Of a DNA stretch of 64,000 bases, positions 48,508-58,096 are shown in pieces. Origin of the DNA: Microbulbifer pacificus. Lineage in GTDB: Bacteria; Pseudomonadota; Gammaproteobacteria; Pseudomonadales; Cellvibrionaceae. Position numbers and translations under genes: made by a program. The notes under the pieces are model-generated. The model was not told the origin of the DNA and did not search any database. It saw only the letters and a list, made by a program, of their open reading frames with translations. The stretch covers positions 2,286,001 to 2,350,000 of the forward strand of contig NZ_CP137555.1 of NCBI RefSeq assembly GCF_033723955.1. The letters run 5' to 3'. Position 1 is the stretch's first letter, and every line of letters starts with the position of its first letter.

Positions 48508-49245
48508 ATGCAAGAAGACCCCATCAACGAACAAACCGGAGAGGAAGAAGACTTCCCCTACCGCACCGAATTCAAAAAGAAATCCATCCGCAGCTACGTG
48601 ATCCGCGCCGGCCGTATGACCGAAGGTCAGCGCCGCGCGTTTGATAACTACTGGGGACCTTACGGTCTGTCCCTGTTCGACGGCAGTATCGACCCGAAGG
48701 AAGTGTTCGGCCGCGAAGCACCGGTGGTGCTGGAGATCGGCTTCGGTATGGGCGATTCCCTACTGGAAATGGCCAAGGCTGAACAGGACAAAGACTTTAT
48801 CGGCATCGAAGTACACCCACCGGGTGTCGGTCGGCTGATCAACAACGCCGGCAAGGAAGAACTGAAAAACCTGCGGGTGTACATGGCCGACGCCGTCGAT
48901 GTGCTGAACGACTGCATTGCCGATGGCAGCCTCGACCGCTTCCAGCTGTATTTCCCCGATCCCTGGCACAAGAAAAAGCATCAGAAGCGCCGTATCGTGC
49001 AGCCCGAGTTTGTAAAGCTGCTGTGCAACAAGTTAAAACCCGGCGGCCTGATGCACATGGCCACCGACTGGGAAAATTACGCCGAGCAGATGCTGGAAGT
49101 ACTCGAAGCGGAAACCATGCTGGAAAATACCGCCGGCAAGGGCAACTACGCCCCGCGCCCGGAATTCCGCCCTCAGACCAAATTCGAGCGCCGCGGTGAG
49201 CGCCTTGGTCACGGCGTCTGGGATCTGCTGTACAAGAAAAAATAA
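48508..49245 (+). CDS. trmB: tRNA (guanine-46-N7) methyltransferase TrmB
   Basis: 245 residues from [12 protein letters not shown] motif [29 protein letters not shown] and the substrate motif [17 protein letters not shown] are diagnostic. The N-terminus has a charged extension. An upstream in-frame GTG/ATG to 48436 would read into element G and is rejected. Confidence 0.96.
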   Translation: MQEDPINEQTGEEEDFPYRTEFKKKSIRSYVIRAGRMTEGQRRAFDNYWGPYGLSLFDGSIDPKEVFGREAPVVLEIGFGMGDSLLEMAKAEQDKDFIGIEVHPPGVGRLINNAGKEELKNLRVYMADAVDVLNDCIADGSLDRFQLYFPDPWHKKKHQKRRIVQPEFVKLLCNKLKPGGLMHMATDWENYAEQMLEVLEAETMLENTAGKGNYAPRPEFRPQTKFERRGERLGHGVWDLLYKKK

Positions 49246-49334
49246 GCGTCGAACGACGTATAGGCAGCGAGCCCGGCGCTCGGGCTTGCTGTGCTATCTT
49301 CAGACTACCGGTAAACGGATGCTCCGGAGCCACA

Positions 49335-50159
49335 ATGACAAAAAGCCCAAATCCCGCCCGCAAATGCCTGCGTAATTTGCTGCTGAGCGGCGTCGCCCTG
49401 CTGTGCAGTGCCCAGACCCTCGCCGACCGCGAGGGCACGCTCAATCTATACCTGAACGGCGGCTACTACTGGTTTGATGGGGCGCGCCTCGATGGCACGC
49501 CCTACTTCGGCTTTGAGCTGGAAGACAGCGCCGGCGGCGGCTTCGGTTTCGGCTACAACGTCACTGACCGCTGGGTAGTGGAAGGTGTGTACGACTATTT
49601 CAGTGTCAATGTGGAGGAGACCCGCGAGGATGTGGGTGTACAGAACTATCACCTCGACCTGATGTACCAGTTCGCCGGCCAATTCTGTGGCAATTACGAC
49701 TGGCAGCCCTATGTGGTGGCGGGTGCCGGTGAGATACGCATCGATGAGGATTCCTACGGTTATCCCGACGATTGGCACAACCGCCAGACGATGCTCAACT
49801 TCGGCGCCGGCCTCAAATACCGGCTAGCCCCGCGCTGGCAGCTGCGCGGTGACGTGCGCGGCTTTCAGGGGGTTGAAGAAGGTGGTCTCGACGGCTTCGT
49901 GAGCCTTGCCATCGGCTACCAGTGGCGGGATGACGTGGTACCAAGGGATTGGGATGGCGACGGTGTCTACAGCAACCTGGACCAGTGCCCGCAGACACCG
50001 GTGGGGATCGATGTGGATGCGCGCGGTTGTCCCATCGACAGCGATGGCGACGGCGTGCCGGACTATATGGACCAGTGCCCGAATACACCTCTCGGCATGG
50101 CCGTGAACGATGACGGTTGCCCGCGGGAGCCCTACAACCCGGCGGACTTTTCCAAGTAA
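49335..50159 (+). CDS. OmpA-like barrel with TSP3 calcium repeats, lacking the C-terminal OmpA domain
   Basis: 274 residues. A signal peptide (CLRNLLLSGVALLCSAQTLA) is followed by an eight-strand-type barrel (about 35-205; GYYWFDGARLDGTPYFGFELED … FVSLAIGYQW) and two thrombospondin type-3 repeats with DWDGDG, NLDQCPQTP, DSDGDG and MDQCPNTP. In OprF/OmpA relatives this is followed by a peptidoglycan-binding domain of about 120 residues; here the frame stops 20 residues after the last repeat. The next gene is convergent 57 bp away, and nothing resembling the missing domain lies in that gap. Confidence 0.88.
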   Translation: MTKSPNPARKCLRNLLLSGVALLCSAQTLADREGTLNLYLNGGYYWFDGARLDGTPYFGFELEDSAGGGFGFGYNVTDRWVVEGVYDYFSVNVEETREDVGVQNYHLDLMYQFAGQFCGNYDWQPYVVAGAGEIRIDEDSYGYPDDWHNRQTMLNFGAGLKYRLAPRWQLRGDVRGFQGVEEGGLDGFVSLAIGYQWRDDVVPRDWDGDGVYSNLDQCPQTPVGIDVDARGCPIDSDGDGVPDYMDQCPNTPLGMAVNDDGCPREPYNPADFSK

Positions 50160-50216
50160 TTCTTTTTAGCTAAGGGCGGAGCAGCCGCCCTCAGCCGATT
50201 GGAATTGCCCTGCTGC

Positions 50217-52127
50217 CTAGGCGTCTCGCGCCGCTTCCAGCTGCTCGGAAATTTCCAGCCACTCCATTTCCAGCTCTTCCAGTGTTTCCCGCGCCTGTCC
50301 CTGGGCCTGGGTGAGGCGCGCAATCTCGTCCTGCTGGCCGCCGCTATAGAGGTTTTCATCGGCGAGCTTCAGTTCGATTTCCTGAACCTCTTTTTCCGCC
50401 TTCGCCATTTTCTGTTCGATGTTTTTGAGCTTGTTGGTGAGCGGCTTCAGCTGCTCCCGCAATGCGGCGGCGGCACGGCGCTGTGTCTTTTTGTCCTCTG
50501 TCGGTTTACTGTCCGCTACACCCTGGACTTCACTGCCTTGACGTTTCTCCTCACGCTTGAAGCTGAGCAGCCACTGTTTGTAATCCTCCAGGTCGCCGTC
50601 AAACGGCTCCGCGCGGCCATCCGCCACCAGGATGAACTCGTCGGTGGTGTTGGCCAGCAGGTGGCGATCGTGGGACACCAGGATCATGGCGCCGGGGAAC
50701 TCGGCGAGCGCCAGGGTCAATGCGTGGCGCATCTCCAGGTCCAGGTGGTTGGTGGGTTCGTCCAGCAGCAGCAGGTTGGGCTTCTGCCACGCCAGCAGTG
50801 CCAGCGCCACCCGCGCCTTCTCGCCGCCGGAAAAGCCGCCCACCGGTTCGAACACGCGGTCGCCGACAAAACCGTAACCGCCGAGGAAATCCCGCAGCTG
50901 CTGCTCGCTGGCGTCAGGAGACAGTCGCTGTACGTGCAGCAGCGGTGACGCCTTGGAATCCAGTGCTTCCAGCTGATGCTGGGCGAAATAGCCAATTTTC
51001 AGGTGCTCGCCGCACTGACGCTCGCCGCCGAGTAGCGGCAGCTCGCCCGCCAGGGTCTTGATCAGGGACGATTTGCCGGCGCCGTTCGGGCCTAAAAGAC
51101 CGATCCTGCGCCCTGGCTGGATACCGAGCTCAACCCGCGGCAGGATGACTTTACCCGGGTAGCCGATGACCGCCTCGCGCAGGTCCACCAGCGGGTTGGA
51201 AACCTTGTCCGATGACGGCAGGCGGAAGCGGAACGGGGAATCCACGTGTGCCGGGGCGATCTCCGCCATGCGGTCCAGTGCCTTGAGGCGGCTCTGGGCC
51301 TGCTTGGCCTTGGAGGCCTTGGCGCGGAAGCGACGCACGAAGTCTTCCATGTGCGCCCGCTCTACCTGTTGTTTCTCGTACTGCACCTGCTGCTGTGCCA
51401 GGCGCTCGGCACGGGCGCGCTCGAAAGACGTGTAGTTGCCGCTGTAGAGCACCAGGGACTGCTGTTCGAAACTGACGATGCCGTCGACCACCGCGTCGAG
51501 AAAGTCGCGGTCGTGGGAAATGATCAGCAGGGTCCCGGGAAAGCGCTGCAGCCACTGCTCCAGCCACAGGGTCGCATCCAGGTCCAGGTGGTTGGTGGGT
51601 TCGTCCAGCAGTAACAGGTCCGCTGGGCACATCAGTGCGCGGGCCAGGTTCAGGCGGATGCGCCAGCCACCGGAAAAACTTTTGACCGGGCGCTGCTGGT
51701 CCGCGTGGGAAAAGCCGAGGCCATCCAGCAACTGCGCCGCCCGCGCGGGGCCGCTGTAACCGTCGATCGCCGCCATGCGTTCGTGCAGTTCGCCGATGCG
51801 CTTGCCGTCGCTGCCGTCGGCTTCCGCCGCCTCCAGTTCCTGTTGCAGCTGGCGCAGGCGGTGGTCGCCGTCTAGGGCGTAATCCAGCGCGCTCTGGTCG
51901 CTGGCGGAGACCTCCTGGGCCATATGCGCGACCTCCCAGCCAGAGGGGAGCTCGACCGAGCCGGCATCACTCTCCTGCTGTTTCAACAGCATTTTGAACA
52001 GGGTGGACTTGCCACAGCCGTTGGCACCGATAATGCCTACCTTGTGGCCGGGGAATATACGACAGCTGGCATCGCGCAGCAGGTCGCGCCCGCCCACCTG
52101 CAGCGAAACGCCTTGCAGATTGATCAA
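50217..52127 (-). CDS. yheS: ABC-F translation factor YheS
   Basis: 636 residues, same length as E. coli YheS. Two ABC domains: GANGCGKSTLFKML / LSGGWRIRLNLA-type FSGGWR / LLLLDEPTNHLDLDATLWLE and GPNGAGKSSLIKTL / FSGGEKARVALALL / LLLLDEPTNHLDLEMRHAL, joined by the charged linker (about 235-300), with a coiled-coil tail (530-636). ABC-F proteins act on the ribosomal E site. The start is TTG 52127 with AGAGG upstream. Divergent from the TIGR02444 gene, as in Pseudomonas. Confidence 0.94.
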   Translation of the reverse strand: MINLQGVSLQVGGRDLLRDASCRIFPGHKVGIIGANGCGKSTLFKMLLKQQESDAGSVELPSGWEVAHMAQEVSASDQSALDYALDGDHRLRQLQQELEAAEADGSDGKRIGELHERMAAIDGYSGPARAAQLLDGLGFSHADQQRPVKSFSGGWRIRLNLARALMCPADLLLLDEPTNHLDLDATLWLEQWLQRFPGTLLIISHDRDFLDAVVDGIVSFEQQSLVLYSGNYTSFERARAERLAQQQVQYEKQQVERAHMEDFVRRFRAKASKAKQAQSRLKALDRMAEIAPAHVDSPFRFRLPSSDKVSNPLVDLREAVIGYPGKVILPRVELGIQPGRRIGLLGPNGAGKSSLIKTLAGELPLLGGERQCGEHLKIGYFAQHQLEALDSKASPLLHVQRLSPDASEQQLRDFLGGYGFVGDRVFEPVGGFSGGEKARVALALLAWQKPNLLLLDEPTNHLDLEMRHALTLALAEFPGAMILVSHDRHLLANTTDEFILVADGRAEPFDGDLEDYKQWLLSFKREEKRQGSEVQGVADSKPTEDKKTQRRAAAALREQLKPLTNKLKNIEQKMAKAEKEVQEIELKLADENLYSGGQQDEIARLTQAQGQARETLEELEMEWLEISEQLEAARDA

Positions 52128-52194
52128 TGGAAACCTCTTTGAATTCGCCGGATTTTGACTAGGCTATCCGAAAACAAAACGCCGGGATTCTATC

Positions 52195-52755
52195 GTGACA
52201 GAAACCGCACCTCCATCTCCGCCGCTCTCTCCACTGCAGAATCCGCTGTGGGACTTCAGCCTGGAGTTTTATCGCCAACCGCAGGTAGCGGACTTTCTGC
52301 TCGAGTGTCAGGACACCCGCGGTGCGGACGTGTGTCTGCTGCTGTGGGCCAGCTACACCAGCGCCTGCGGGCGCCAGTTGAGTGACGAGAGCTGGCGGGT
52401 CGCCGACCGAGGGCTGGCGCCGCGACGGCGCATGATCAACAGCGTGCGCAATCTGCGCCGCATGCTCGCGCGGGTCAACAAGGGAGGCTGGCTGTACGAG
52501 TGGTGCAAACGCAGTGAGCTGCGTATGGAGCAGCGGCAGCTGGCAGCACTGTGGAAACTGAATGGAGAGGCTTGGCCGGAAACCCGCTCGCCGCTGGAGT
52601 TGGCCGGACAGCAATACGGTCTGCTGCAAAAAGAACAGGCCCGCTGGGCGGGCCTGATCGATGCTTACAGTACCGGCATTGGTGTCGCCCGCGGGGCATC
52701 GCCACTGGATGCCGTCACCGGTAACACACCGGGTACTGCGCCCGACAACTGCTGA
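52195..52755 (+). CDS. TIGR02444 family protein
   Basis: 186 residues from GTG 52195. NPLWDFSLEFYRQPQVADFLLECQD…GADVCLLLWASYT is the typical start of the TIGR02444 family, a conserved helical cytosolic protein of unknown function found in pseudomonads and relatives. The C-terminal ~35 residues are variable. Its position beside yheS and algP matches the Pseudomonas order. Confidence 0.9.
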   Translation: MTETAPPSPPLSPLQNPLWDFSLEFYRQPQVADFLLECQDTRGADVCLLLWASYTSACGRQLSDESWRVADRGLAPRRRMINSVRNLRRMLARVNKGGWLYEWCKRSELRMEQRQLAALWKLNGEAWPETRSPLELAGQQYGLLQKEQARWAGLIDAYSTGIGVARGASPLDAVTGNTPGTAPDNC

Positions 52756-52775
52756 GCGGGCGCATTAATTCCAAC

Positions 52776-53771
52776 TCAATACTTGTGCTTGTGCTCTTCC
52801 GGGCCGTAGTGCGGGTTTTCCTCGGTGGCAAACAGGCTGTTGGCCGGGGTGCTGGGGGTGATGCTCGGAGTGACCGGATTGATCGCGATGGAGCTGGACT
52901 CGGGCATCAGCGGTTTCGGCTCTGAGGTCTTGCCCATGATCGGCTCGGGAGTGGTGATCTCGGTGACTGCCGGCGCCTTTTCCTGGGTGCTTACCGCCGG
53001 CTTACTGCCGTTGGTCTTGGTCTTTGCCTTGGGCGCGGTTGCCTTTTTCGGGCTGGCTTTCTTCGCAACGGCCTTTTTCGCTGGTTTCGCTTCGGTGGCT
53101 GCCGCTTCCGCTTTCACCGCGGCCGCTGCCGCTTTCTTCACGGTCGCTTTCTTGGCTGTTGCTTTCTTGGCGGGGGCTTTTTTCGCTACAGCTTTCTTCG
53201 CCGGAGCCTTTTTGGCCGCCGCCTTTTTCGGGCTGGCTTTTTTCTCGCCGGATGGTGCTGCCTCAGTTTTGGCCGCTACTTTTTTTGCGGTTTTCTTGGC
53301 GGTGACCTTCTTGGCCACAGTCTTCTTCGCTGCGACTTTTTTCTTGGGCTTGCTTGCGCCCAGTACTTTCTTGCCTGCCGCCTCGCCTGCCTTGCGAATG
53401 GTCTCGGCGGTCTTCACTACCAGTTTAGCGGCAGCCTCAGCCGCTGCGGCATCGGAGGCCAGCTTGGCGGCGTCCTTGGCGGACTTCTCCAGTTTGGCGA
53501 CGGCGGCCTTGGCCATGTCGACTTTTTTCTTCGCAGAGGTTTTCGCAGCGGCGGTCTTGGCTTTGCTTGCGGCGGTGCGCGCGGCAGCCAGTTTGTCTTT
53601 GGCTTTCTTCACCTGGGCCTGTGCAGTAGCGGCATCCTTGGTGGCTTTTTTCAGGGCTTTTTCGGCATCAGCCGCGTCTTTGGTTCGCGCCTTGTCGAGT
53701 TGGGTGGTGATCGAAGCGATCTGTTTTTCCAGATCGGCAATGGATACAGCGGCTTTGCGTTTGGCGGCCAT
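52776..53771 (-). CDS. algP: AlgP-like histone H1-type protein
   Basis: 331 residues. An N-terminal coiled-coil part ([18 protein letters not shown]) is followed by Ala/Lys-rich helix and a long tract (about 145-265) of tandem KKAxAKK-type repeats ([20 protein letters not shown]) like histone H1 tails, then a non-basic Pro/Ser-rich tail ending in [11 protein letters not shown]. In P. aeruginosa AlgP is a DNA-binding protein affecting algD transcription and lies by rsd/algQ, as here. The repeats make length variation between strains likely. A 330-residue open frame on the other strand is a composition artefact. Confidence 0.88.
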   Translation of the reverse strand: MAAKRKAAVSIADLEKQIASITTQLDKARTKDAADAEKALKKATKDAATAQAQVKKAKDKLAAARTAASKAKTAAAKTSAKKKVDMAKAAVAKLEKSAKDAAKLASDAAAAEAAAKLVVKTAETIRKAGEAAGKKVLGASKPKKKVAAKKTVAKKVTAKKTAKKVAAKTEAAPSGEKKASPKKAAAKKAPAKKAVAKKAPAKKATAKKATVKKAAAAAVKAEAAATEAKPAKKAVAKKASPKKATAPKAKTKTNGSKPAVSTQEKAPAVTEITTPEPIMGKTSEPKPLMPESSSIAINPVTPSITPSTPANSLFATEENPHYGPEEHKHKY

Positions 53772-54211
53772 GAGTCGAAATCCTGCGGTTGAATCGGGTT
53801 TGTCGGAATCGGTTTGAACGGGACCCTGGGCTCACTCCCGGTAGCGCAGAACCACCTTTCTTTCCGAGAAAAAAATCAGGGTTGAAAGCTGATAATAGCG
53901 CTGTTATTTCGGAAGTGCATCCCTGATCCCCGGTCGATCTTGCGCATTTTCCTGCGACTTGCTTTGTCCTGCTACTCGCGCGATCGGGAGTGACCGTCGG
54001 AGGTTGGAAAAAAGTTATCCGGAAATGAAACATCCGGCGCGATTTGGCGTCTTACCGGGCAGTGTGCAGCCTCAACCTGCATGGGTTAGACTTGTCTGTC
54101 GCTGGCCGGACTCAACATAACTGTGATCTGCCGCACAATGCGCACAGTGGTCTAGGTGTACAACAGCAGAGAGGGGTGGACGGATCAGTAGCCCTACTCG
54201 ATACAAATAAT
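53772..54211. other. Long intergenic region upstream of algP and the FKBP gene
   Basis: About 440 bp before repeat R2 begins, with no convincing gene, terminator or structured RNA. It should carry the algP promoter on the minus strand. Confidence 0.4.
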
Positions 54212-54338
54212 GGGGACCTCTAAGAATCGTAGCGAGTGGGTGGCTGGTGGTGGCCGCCGGAGCGCAGCAAGCGGAATGTACATACGGTACATGAGCATTC
54301 TGAGCACCTCCGGACGCCGTCATGCGCACACGCAGTAG
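54212..54338 (-). repeat. Dispersed intergenic repeat R2, copy 2
   Basis: Reverse-complement match to 1587-1710 (about 80% by eye), starting at CTACTGCG and ending near GGTCCCC. The central palindrome is preserved in altered form (GTACCGTATGTAC). It ends 48 bp before the FKBP start codon. Confidence 0.8.
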
Positions 54339-54386
54339 ATTTTCTTAGTTGCTCTAATGTTTCACGGAAATAAAGAGATTACTCTC

Positions 54387-55154
54387 ATGAATAAAACTTC
54401 TTTGGCTGCTGCGGTTGCACTGGGTATTGCACTGGTCGGCTGTAACAAACAGGAATCTGCAAGCACCGCGGATATCAAGCTCGAGTCCCAGGAGCAAAAG
54501 GTCAGCTATATCATCGCCGAAGATATGGCAAACCGCCTCAAGACTCAGGACGTAGCGCTGGATCCGAAAATTGTCGCTATGGCGCTGGAAGATGTGGCCA
54601 GCGGCCGCGAGTCCCGTCTGAGTGAAGAGGAAAAGCAGCAGGTCATCCAGGTATTCCAGGAAAACATGCAGGCCAAGCAGAAAGAGCTGATGGCCAAGCA
54701 GGAAGCCGAATTCAAGGCGGCCGCAGACAAGAACCTGGAAGATGGCAAGAAGTTCCTGGAAGAAAACGCCAAGAAAGAAGGTGTGAAAACCACCGAGTCC
54801 GGCCTCCAGTACAAGGTGATCACCGAGGGCACCGGCTCCATGCCCACCGAGACCAGCGTGGTGGAAGTGGACTATAAAGGTACCCTGATCGACGGCACCG
54901 AATTCGACAGTTCCTACAAGAACGGCAAGCCGGTACAGTTCCCGGTAAACGGCGTAATCAAGGGCTGGACCGAAGCGCTGCAACTGATGAAGGAAGGCTC
55001 CAAGTGGGAACTTTACATCCCGTCTGACCTGGCCTACGGCCCGGGCGGCGCCGGCGGTCAGATCGGCCCCAACTCCACCCTGATTTTTGAAGTGGAGCTG
55101 CACAAAGCTGACGTCAGCAAAGACGAAGGCGCTGCGGAAGACGACGCGCAGTAA
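54387..55154 (+). CDS. FKBP-type peptidyl-prolyl isomerase lipoprotein (FkpA/Mip-like)
   Basis: 255 residues from ATG 54387. The lipobox LVGC places the lipidated Cys at 19. A helical dimerisation domain (about 30-135, [17 protein letters not shown] onward) leads to the FKBP domain with [32 protein letters not shown] and [14 protein letters not shown]. The acidic tail follows. It folds proteins in the periplasm. Its place between algP and rsd equals that in P. aeruginosa. Confidence 0.95.
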   Translation: MNKTSLAAAVALGIALVGCNKQESASTADIKLESQEQKVSYIIAEDMANRLKTQDVALDPKIVAMALEDVASGRESRLSEEEKQQVIQVFQENMQAKQKELMAKQEAEFKAAADKNLEDGKKFLEENAKKEGVKTTESGLQYKVITEGTGSMPTETSVVEVDYKGTLIDGTEFDSSYKNGKPVQFPVNGVIKGWTEALQLMKEGSKWELYIPSDLAYGPGGAGGQIGPNSTLIFEVELHKADVSKDEGAAEDDAQ

Positions 55155-55198
55155 GCGTGACTTCTCCGCGGGCAATAAGCCGGTATTGAGCTGGCAAT

Positions 55199-55228
55199 AA
55201 AAAAGGGGCCGATGGCCCCTTTTTTAAT
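55199..55228. terminator. Bidirectional terminator between the FKBP gene and rsd
   Basis: AAAAAAGGGGCC-GAT-GGCCCCTTTTTT, perfect stem with A and T runs on the two sides. Confidence 0.94.
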
Positions 55229-55246
55229 ACTCGCCTGAAAAGTATG

Positions 55247-55714
55247 TCAGGCAAGCTGATTCTTGTGCACCGTATGCAGGGTGTCGATCATGCGGTCCTC
55301 TGCGGCGAAGCGGGTTTCCAGCGCGACACCCAGCTCGGAGAGATCCTGCGCCAGGGACTCGAGATCGTCGGTCTCCTGGTATTTGTCGTTGAAGTCCACG
55401 GCCAGGTCGGTAGTGGCGTCGATTTCTCGGTAGAGAGATTTTGCCTGTTCCAGCCCTTCGCTGTCCCCGAACGCCTGACCTTCCTGAATCAACTGGTCGT
55501 AGACCTCGAAGTGCCCGGCAGATATGTAGTCCACCAGTTGCTGGCACAGGGTGCGCACACTGGCCTCAACTTCTCGGTCGCCATCGGCAATTTCCTTTTT
55601 CTCCGACAGGTGGCAAAAGCTCACCAGCAGCGCCTGACGCGAATGCAGCCAGCGGTCGATAATCTGGCTGACACCGCCCCACCGCTCCTGCGCATCTTTA
55701 CAGTTTTCCAACAT
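55247..55714 (-). CDS. rsd: Regulator of sigma D Rsd/AlgQ
   Basis: 155 residues from ATG 55714 (AGGAAA upstream). VSQIIDRWLHSRQALLVSFCHL, CQQLVDYISAGHFEVYDQLI and GVALETRFAAEDRMIDTLH match the Rsd/AlgQ family, which binds sigma-70 and frees core polymerase for other sigma factors. A TTG two codons upstream is possible. Neighbours algP and FKBP fit the AlgQ identity. Confidence 0.93.
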   Translation of the reverse strand: MLENCKDAQERWGGVSQIIDRWLHSRQALLVSFCHLSEKKEIADGDREVEASVRTLCQQLVDYISAGHFEVYDQLIQEGQAFGDSEGLEQAKSLYREIDATTDLAVDFNDKYQETDDLESLAQDLSELGVALETRFAAEDRMIDTLHTVHKNQLA

Positions 55715-55830
55715 CTCCAAGTTTCCTTTTGTGACTTCTACAACTGCCTATTTGGAATGTAGAAGCTTATGCCTTCGCCGGCAAGAAAGGCGCAGAAAAA
55801 AACGCCACAACGAAAAATTCGTCTAGCGGT

Positions 55831-56589
55831 TCACATGGTCACAAAGACTGGAAGCAGGAGCGCGGTCAACGCACCGCACAGCCCCATCGCCAGCGCCGAG
55901 AAGGCGCCACACAATGCGCTGATTTCCAGTGCGCGCACGGTGCCGATGGCGTGGGCATTGACCCCCATGGAAAAACCGACCACGCGTTCGTCGGAGATCC
56001 CCAGCAAGCGCAGCAGACCGGGGCCGCACACCGCACCCACAATACCGGTAAACGCCACCACGCCCGCAGCGAGGCTCTGGATACCGTGCAGCTCCTGCGC
56101 CAGTGCCAGAGCCACCGGTGTGGTCACGGACTTCGTGGTCAGGGCGACCAGCACGGTGCGGCTGCCGCCGAGCAATGCGGCAATGAACACGGCCACCAGT
56201 GGTGCCAGCACGGCGCCCAGCAGCAGCCCCAGCATCAATGGCCAGCCGGCCCGGCGCACCACCTGCAGGTTTTGTTTGAGCGGAATTGCGAGGGCGACTA
56301 CAGCGGGGCCGAGCAGCAGGTACAGCAGGCCGCTGCCACTCTGGTAGGCGGGGAAGTCCACGCCCAACAGCAGCAGTCCCGCAAGCACCAGCAGGCTGCC
56401 GCCCACCACCGGATGCAATATCGGGGTGCCTGCACGACGGTAAATCTTCAGGCCGAACCAGAAGCCGAGAATATTCAGTGGCAGTATCACCAGGGGATGG
56501 GATACCGACAGAGGCTCGGCAAAGGCGGTGGCTACCTGCTGCAGCTGCGCCAGCCATTGCTGCCAGGCGCCGAGGGTTTCAGCCTTCAC
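55831..56589 (-). CDS. lrgB: LrgB/CidB family membrane protein
   Basis: 252 residues from GTG 56589, which has GGAG at the right distance and overlaps the lrgA end by 11 bp. About seven hydrophobic segments; conserved TPILHPVVGGSLLV, LLLGPAVVALAIPLKQN, TTKSVTTPVALALA and GVNAHAIGTVRALE are LrgB signatures. LrgAB/CidAB act in murein hydrolase control and, in some bacteria, in export of small metabolites. The longer frame to 56622 (TTG) would overlap lrgA by 44 bp. Confidence 0.92.
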   Translation of the reverse strand: MKAETLGAWQQWLAQLQQVATAFAEPLSVSHPLVILPLNILGFWFGLKIYRRAGTPILHPVVGGSLLVLAGLLLLGVDFPAYQSGSGLLYLLLGPAVVALAIPLKQNLQVVRRAGWPLMLGLLLGAVLAPLVAVFIAALLGGSRTVLVALTTKSVTTPVALALAQELHGIQSLAAGVVAFTGIVGAVCGPGLLRLLGISDERVVGFSMGVNAHAIGTVRALEISALCGAFSALAMGLCGALTALLLPVFVTM

Positions 56590-56977
56590 TGTGCTCTCCA
56601 CGGCGGCGCTTGCCACTGCCAATAAGAAGTCGCTGCAGCATCATTGCCGTGAGTGCGAAGCTGATCAGGGTGCCGATGACCATGGCGGCGACCAGCGCGA
56701 GCCAGTCGCCGCTCGTCAGGTCGCGCACAAAGTAGATCCCCACCGAGGCGGGCAGAAAAATCAGTACCAGCAAGCGAAGTATCTGTTCGCTGACGATGGC
56801 GAGCCCGGAAGGGACTCGTCCGAGGAGCATCAGTGCCAACAACAACAGCAGCATGCCGAGCACCGAGCCCGGAATCGGCAGTGCGAAGGTGGCGGTGAGG
56901 CCGCGGCCGGCCAGATCAAAGGCCAGCAGCAGCACGGCCCCAAGCAGCCAGCGGGAAACGTTTTTGATCCGGGCCAC
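56579..56977 (-). CDS. lrgA: LrgA/CidA family membrane protein
   Basis: 132 residues from GTG 56977, seven bases after the dsbB stop. Four hydrophobic helices with LPIPGSVLGMLLLL (the family GSVIGM-like motif) and FLPASVGIYFVRD. Holin-like partner of LrgB; gene overlap indicates coupled translation. Confidence 0.92.
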   Translation of the reverse strand: MARIKNVSRWLLGAVLLLAFDLAGRGLTATFALPIPGSVLGMLLLLLALMLLGRVPSGLAIVSEQILRLLVLIFLPASVGIYFVRDLTSGDWLALVAAMVIGTLISFALTAMMLQRLLIGSGKRRRGEHSEG

Positions 56978-56983
56978 GGTCGA

Positions 56984-57481
56984 TCAGCGCTTGCGGAACG
57001 CCTGCCACAGGCCGAACAGGATCAGCCCGATAAAGCCCACCGCAGCCCAGCCGGGAATGGACAGGCCGAGCAGGGTCCATTTCACTTCCGCACAGTTGCC
57101 GTCGCCGCTGAGCAGAGTCTTGATGACTTCGGACATGGGGAACATTTCCACCATGTAGGTAATGCCGGGGCCGCAGGCGGGAACCTGGTCTGCCGGCAGA
57201 CTCTGCAGCCACAACTGGCGGCCGGCGAAGTACAGGCCGCCCAGGCCCCACAGGGAAACCAGCAGCCCATAGATGCGGCGACCGATGGTTTTGGGGTTGT
57301 GCAGGAACGCGATCAGGGACACCAGCCCCACCCCGAGAAACATTACCCGCTGGGTGATACACAGCGGACAGGGTTCCAGCCCTTTTGCGTATTCCAGATA
57401 GAAAGCGGTGCCGAGTACGAACGCCACAGCGAGGAACATCAGCAGAAAAGTCGTGCGGGGAGTAGGCAGGGTCATGGTCAT
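56984..57481 (-). CDS. dsbB: Disulfide bond formation protein DsbB
   Basis: 165 residues, four membrane helices. The first periplasmic loop carries the quinone-linked pair Cys38-Cys41 (EPCPLCITQR) and the second loop the pair Cys103 and Cys130. It reoxidises DsbA and passes electrons to ubiquinone. In P. aeruginosa a dsbB homologue also lies next to rsd/algQ; here lrgAB is inserted between them. Confidence 0.95.
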   Translation of the reverse strand: MTMTLPTPRTTFLLMFLAVAFVLGTAFYLEYAKGLEPCPLCITQRVMFLGVGLVSLIAFLHNPKTIGRRIYGLLVSLWGLGGLYFAGRQLWLQSLPADQVPACGPGITYMVEMFPMSEVIKTLLSGDGNCAEVKWTLLGLSIPGWAAVGFIGLILFGLWQAFRKR

Positions 57482-57502
57482 TATTTTTCCGGATTGTTGC
57501 CG

Positions 57503-58090
57503 TCAGATTGAGTGCTGCCGGAACAGTGCAGCCTGTTGCGACAAGTCGGTAAACAGTGAATGAAAATCTTGCTCCAGCGCAGCGCGGTCTGCCAGCAGCA
57601 GCGGCAGCATTTCCGCCAGTGGCTGCGGGCGGCGCAGGCGCTGGCCGACGCGCTCGAGGGTACGCTGGATAACTTCTACCTCGCGGTAGCCGGGCAGCAG
57701 TTTAAATTGCTCGGCGCGCTGAATAAATGCCCGCGCGTTTTCCGGTATCCACTGGCGGCGCTCGCGGAAGTTGGACCAGCAGTTGTCGACGAAGGTTTCC
57801 AGGGGCTCCGCGGACCACTGGTGCCAGTGACTGGCGAGCAGGTGGTCGAACCAGATATCCAGGGTGATACCGCCGAGACGACGCCACTGGGGGCCGAGGC
57901 GGGCCAGTGCGGAGCGGTAGGCGGGGTGCTGATCACTCAGCAGGTCGATGCGCCGGTGCAGGCGGATGCCATCTTCGATGGGCTGCGGGCGCTCGCCCTT
58001 CAGGGGACCTTTGACAAAGTCCCCCAGCAGCCCGCCCAGCTGCCAGTCCGGGTCGGGACCGGACAGCAAAAGATGGGCGAGGTAGTTCAT
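57503..58090 (-). CDS. acpH: Acyl carrier protein phosphodiesterase (AcpH)
   Basis: 195 residues. MNYLAHLLLSGPDPDWQLGGLLGDFVKG, GIRLHRRIDLLSD and ITLDIWFDHLLASHW carry the conserved Asp/His metal ligands of the HD-like AcpH family (DUF479), which removes phosphopantetheine from ACP. It starts 6 bp after gshA and is followed by dsbB after 21 bp, so gshA-acpH-dsbB-lrgA-lrgB looks like one operon. Confidence 0.93.
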   Translation of the reverse strand: MNYLAHLLLSGPDPDWQLGGLLGDFVKGPLKGERPQPIEDGIRLHRRIDLLSDQHPAYRSALARLGPQWRRLGGITLDIWFDHLLASHWHQWSAEPLETFVDNCWSNFRERRQWIPENARAFIQRAEQFKLLPGYREVEVIQRTLERVGQRLRRPQPLAEMLPLLLADRAALEQDFHSLFTDLSQQAALFRQHSI

Positions 58091-58096
58091 GTGCGG

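Noticed and set aside
52825..53817. 330-codon plus-strand frame rich in Ala, Phe and Leu
   Set aside because: Antisense of the Lys/Ala repeats of algP; the apparent membrane protein is a composition artefact.
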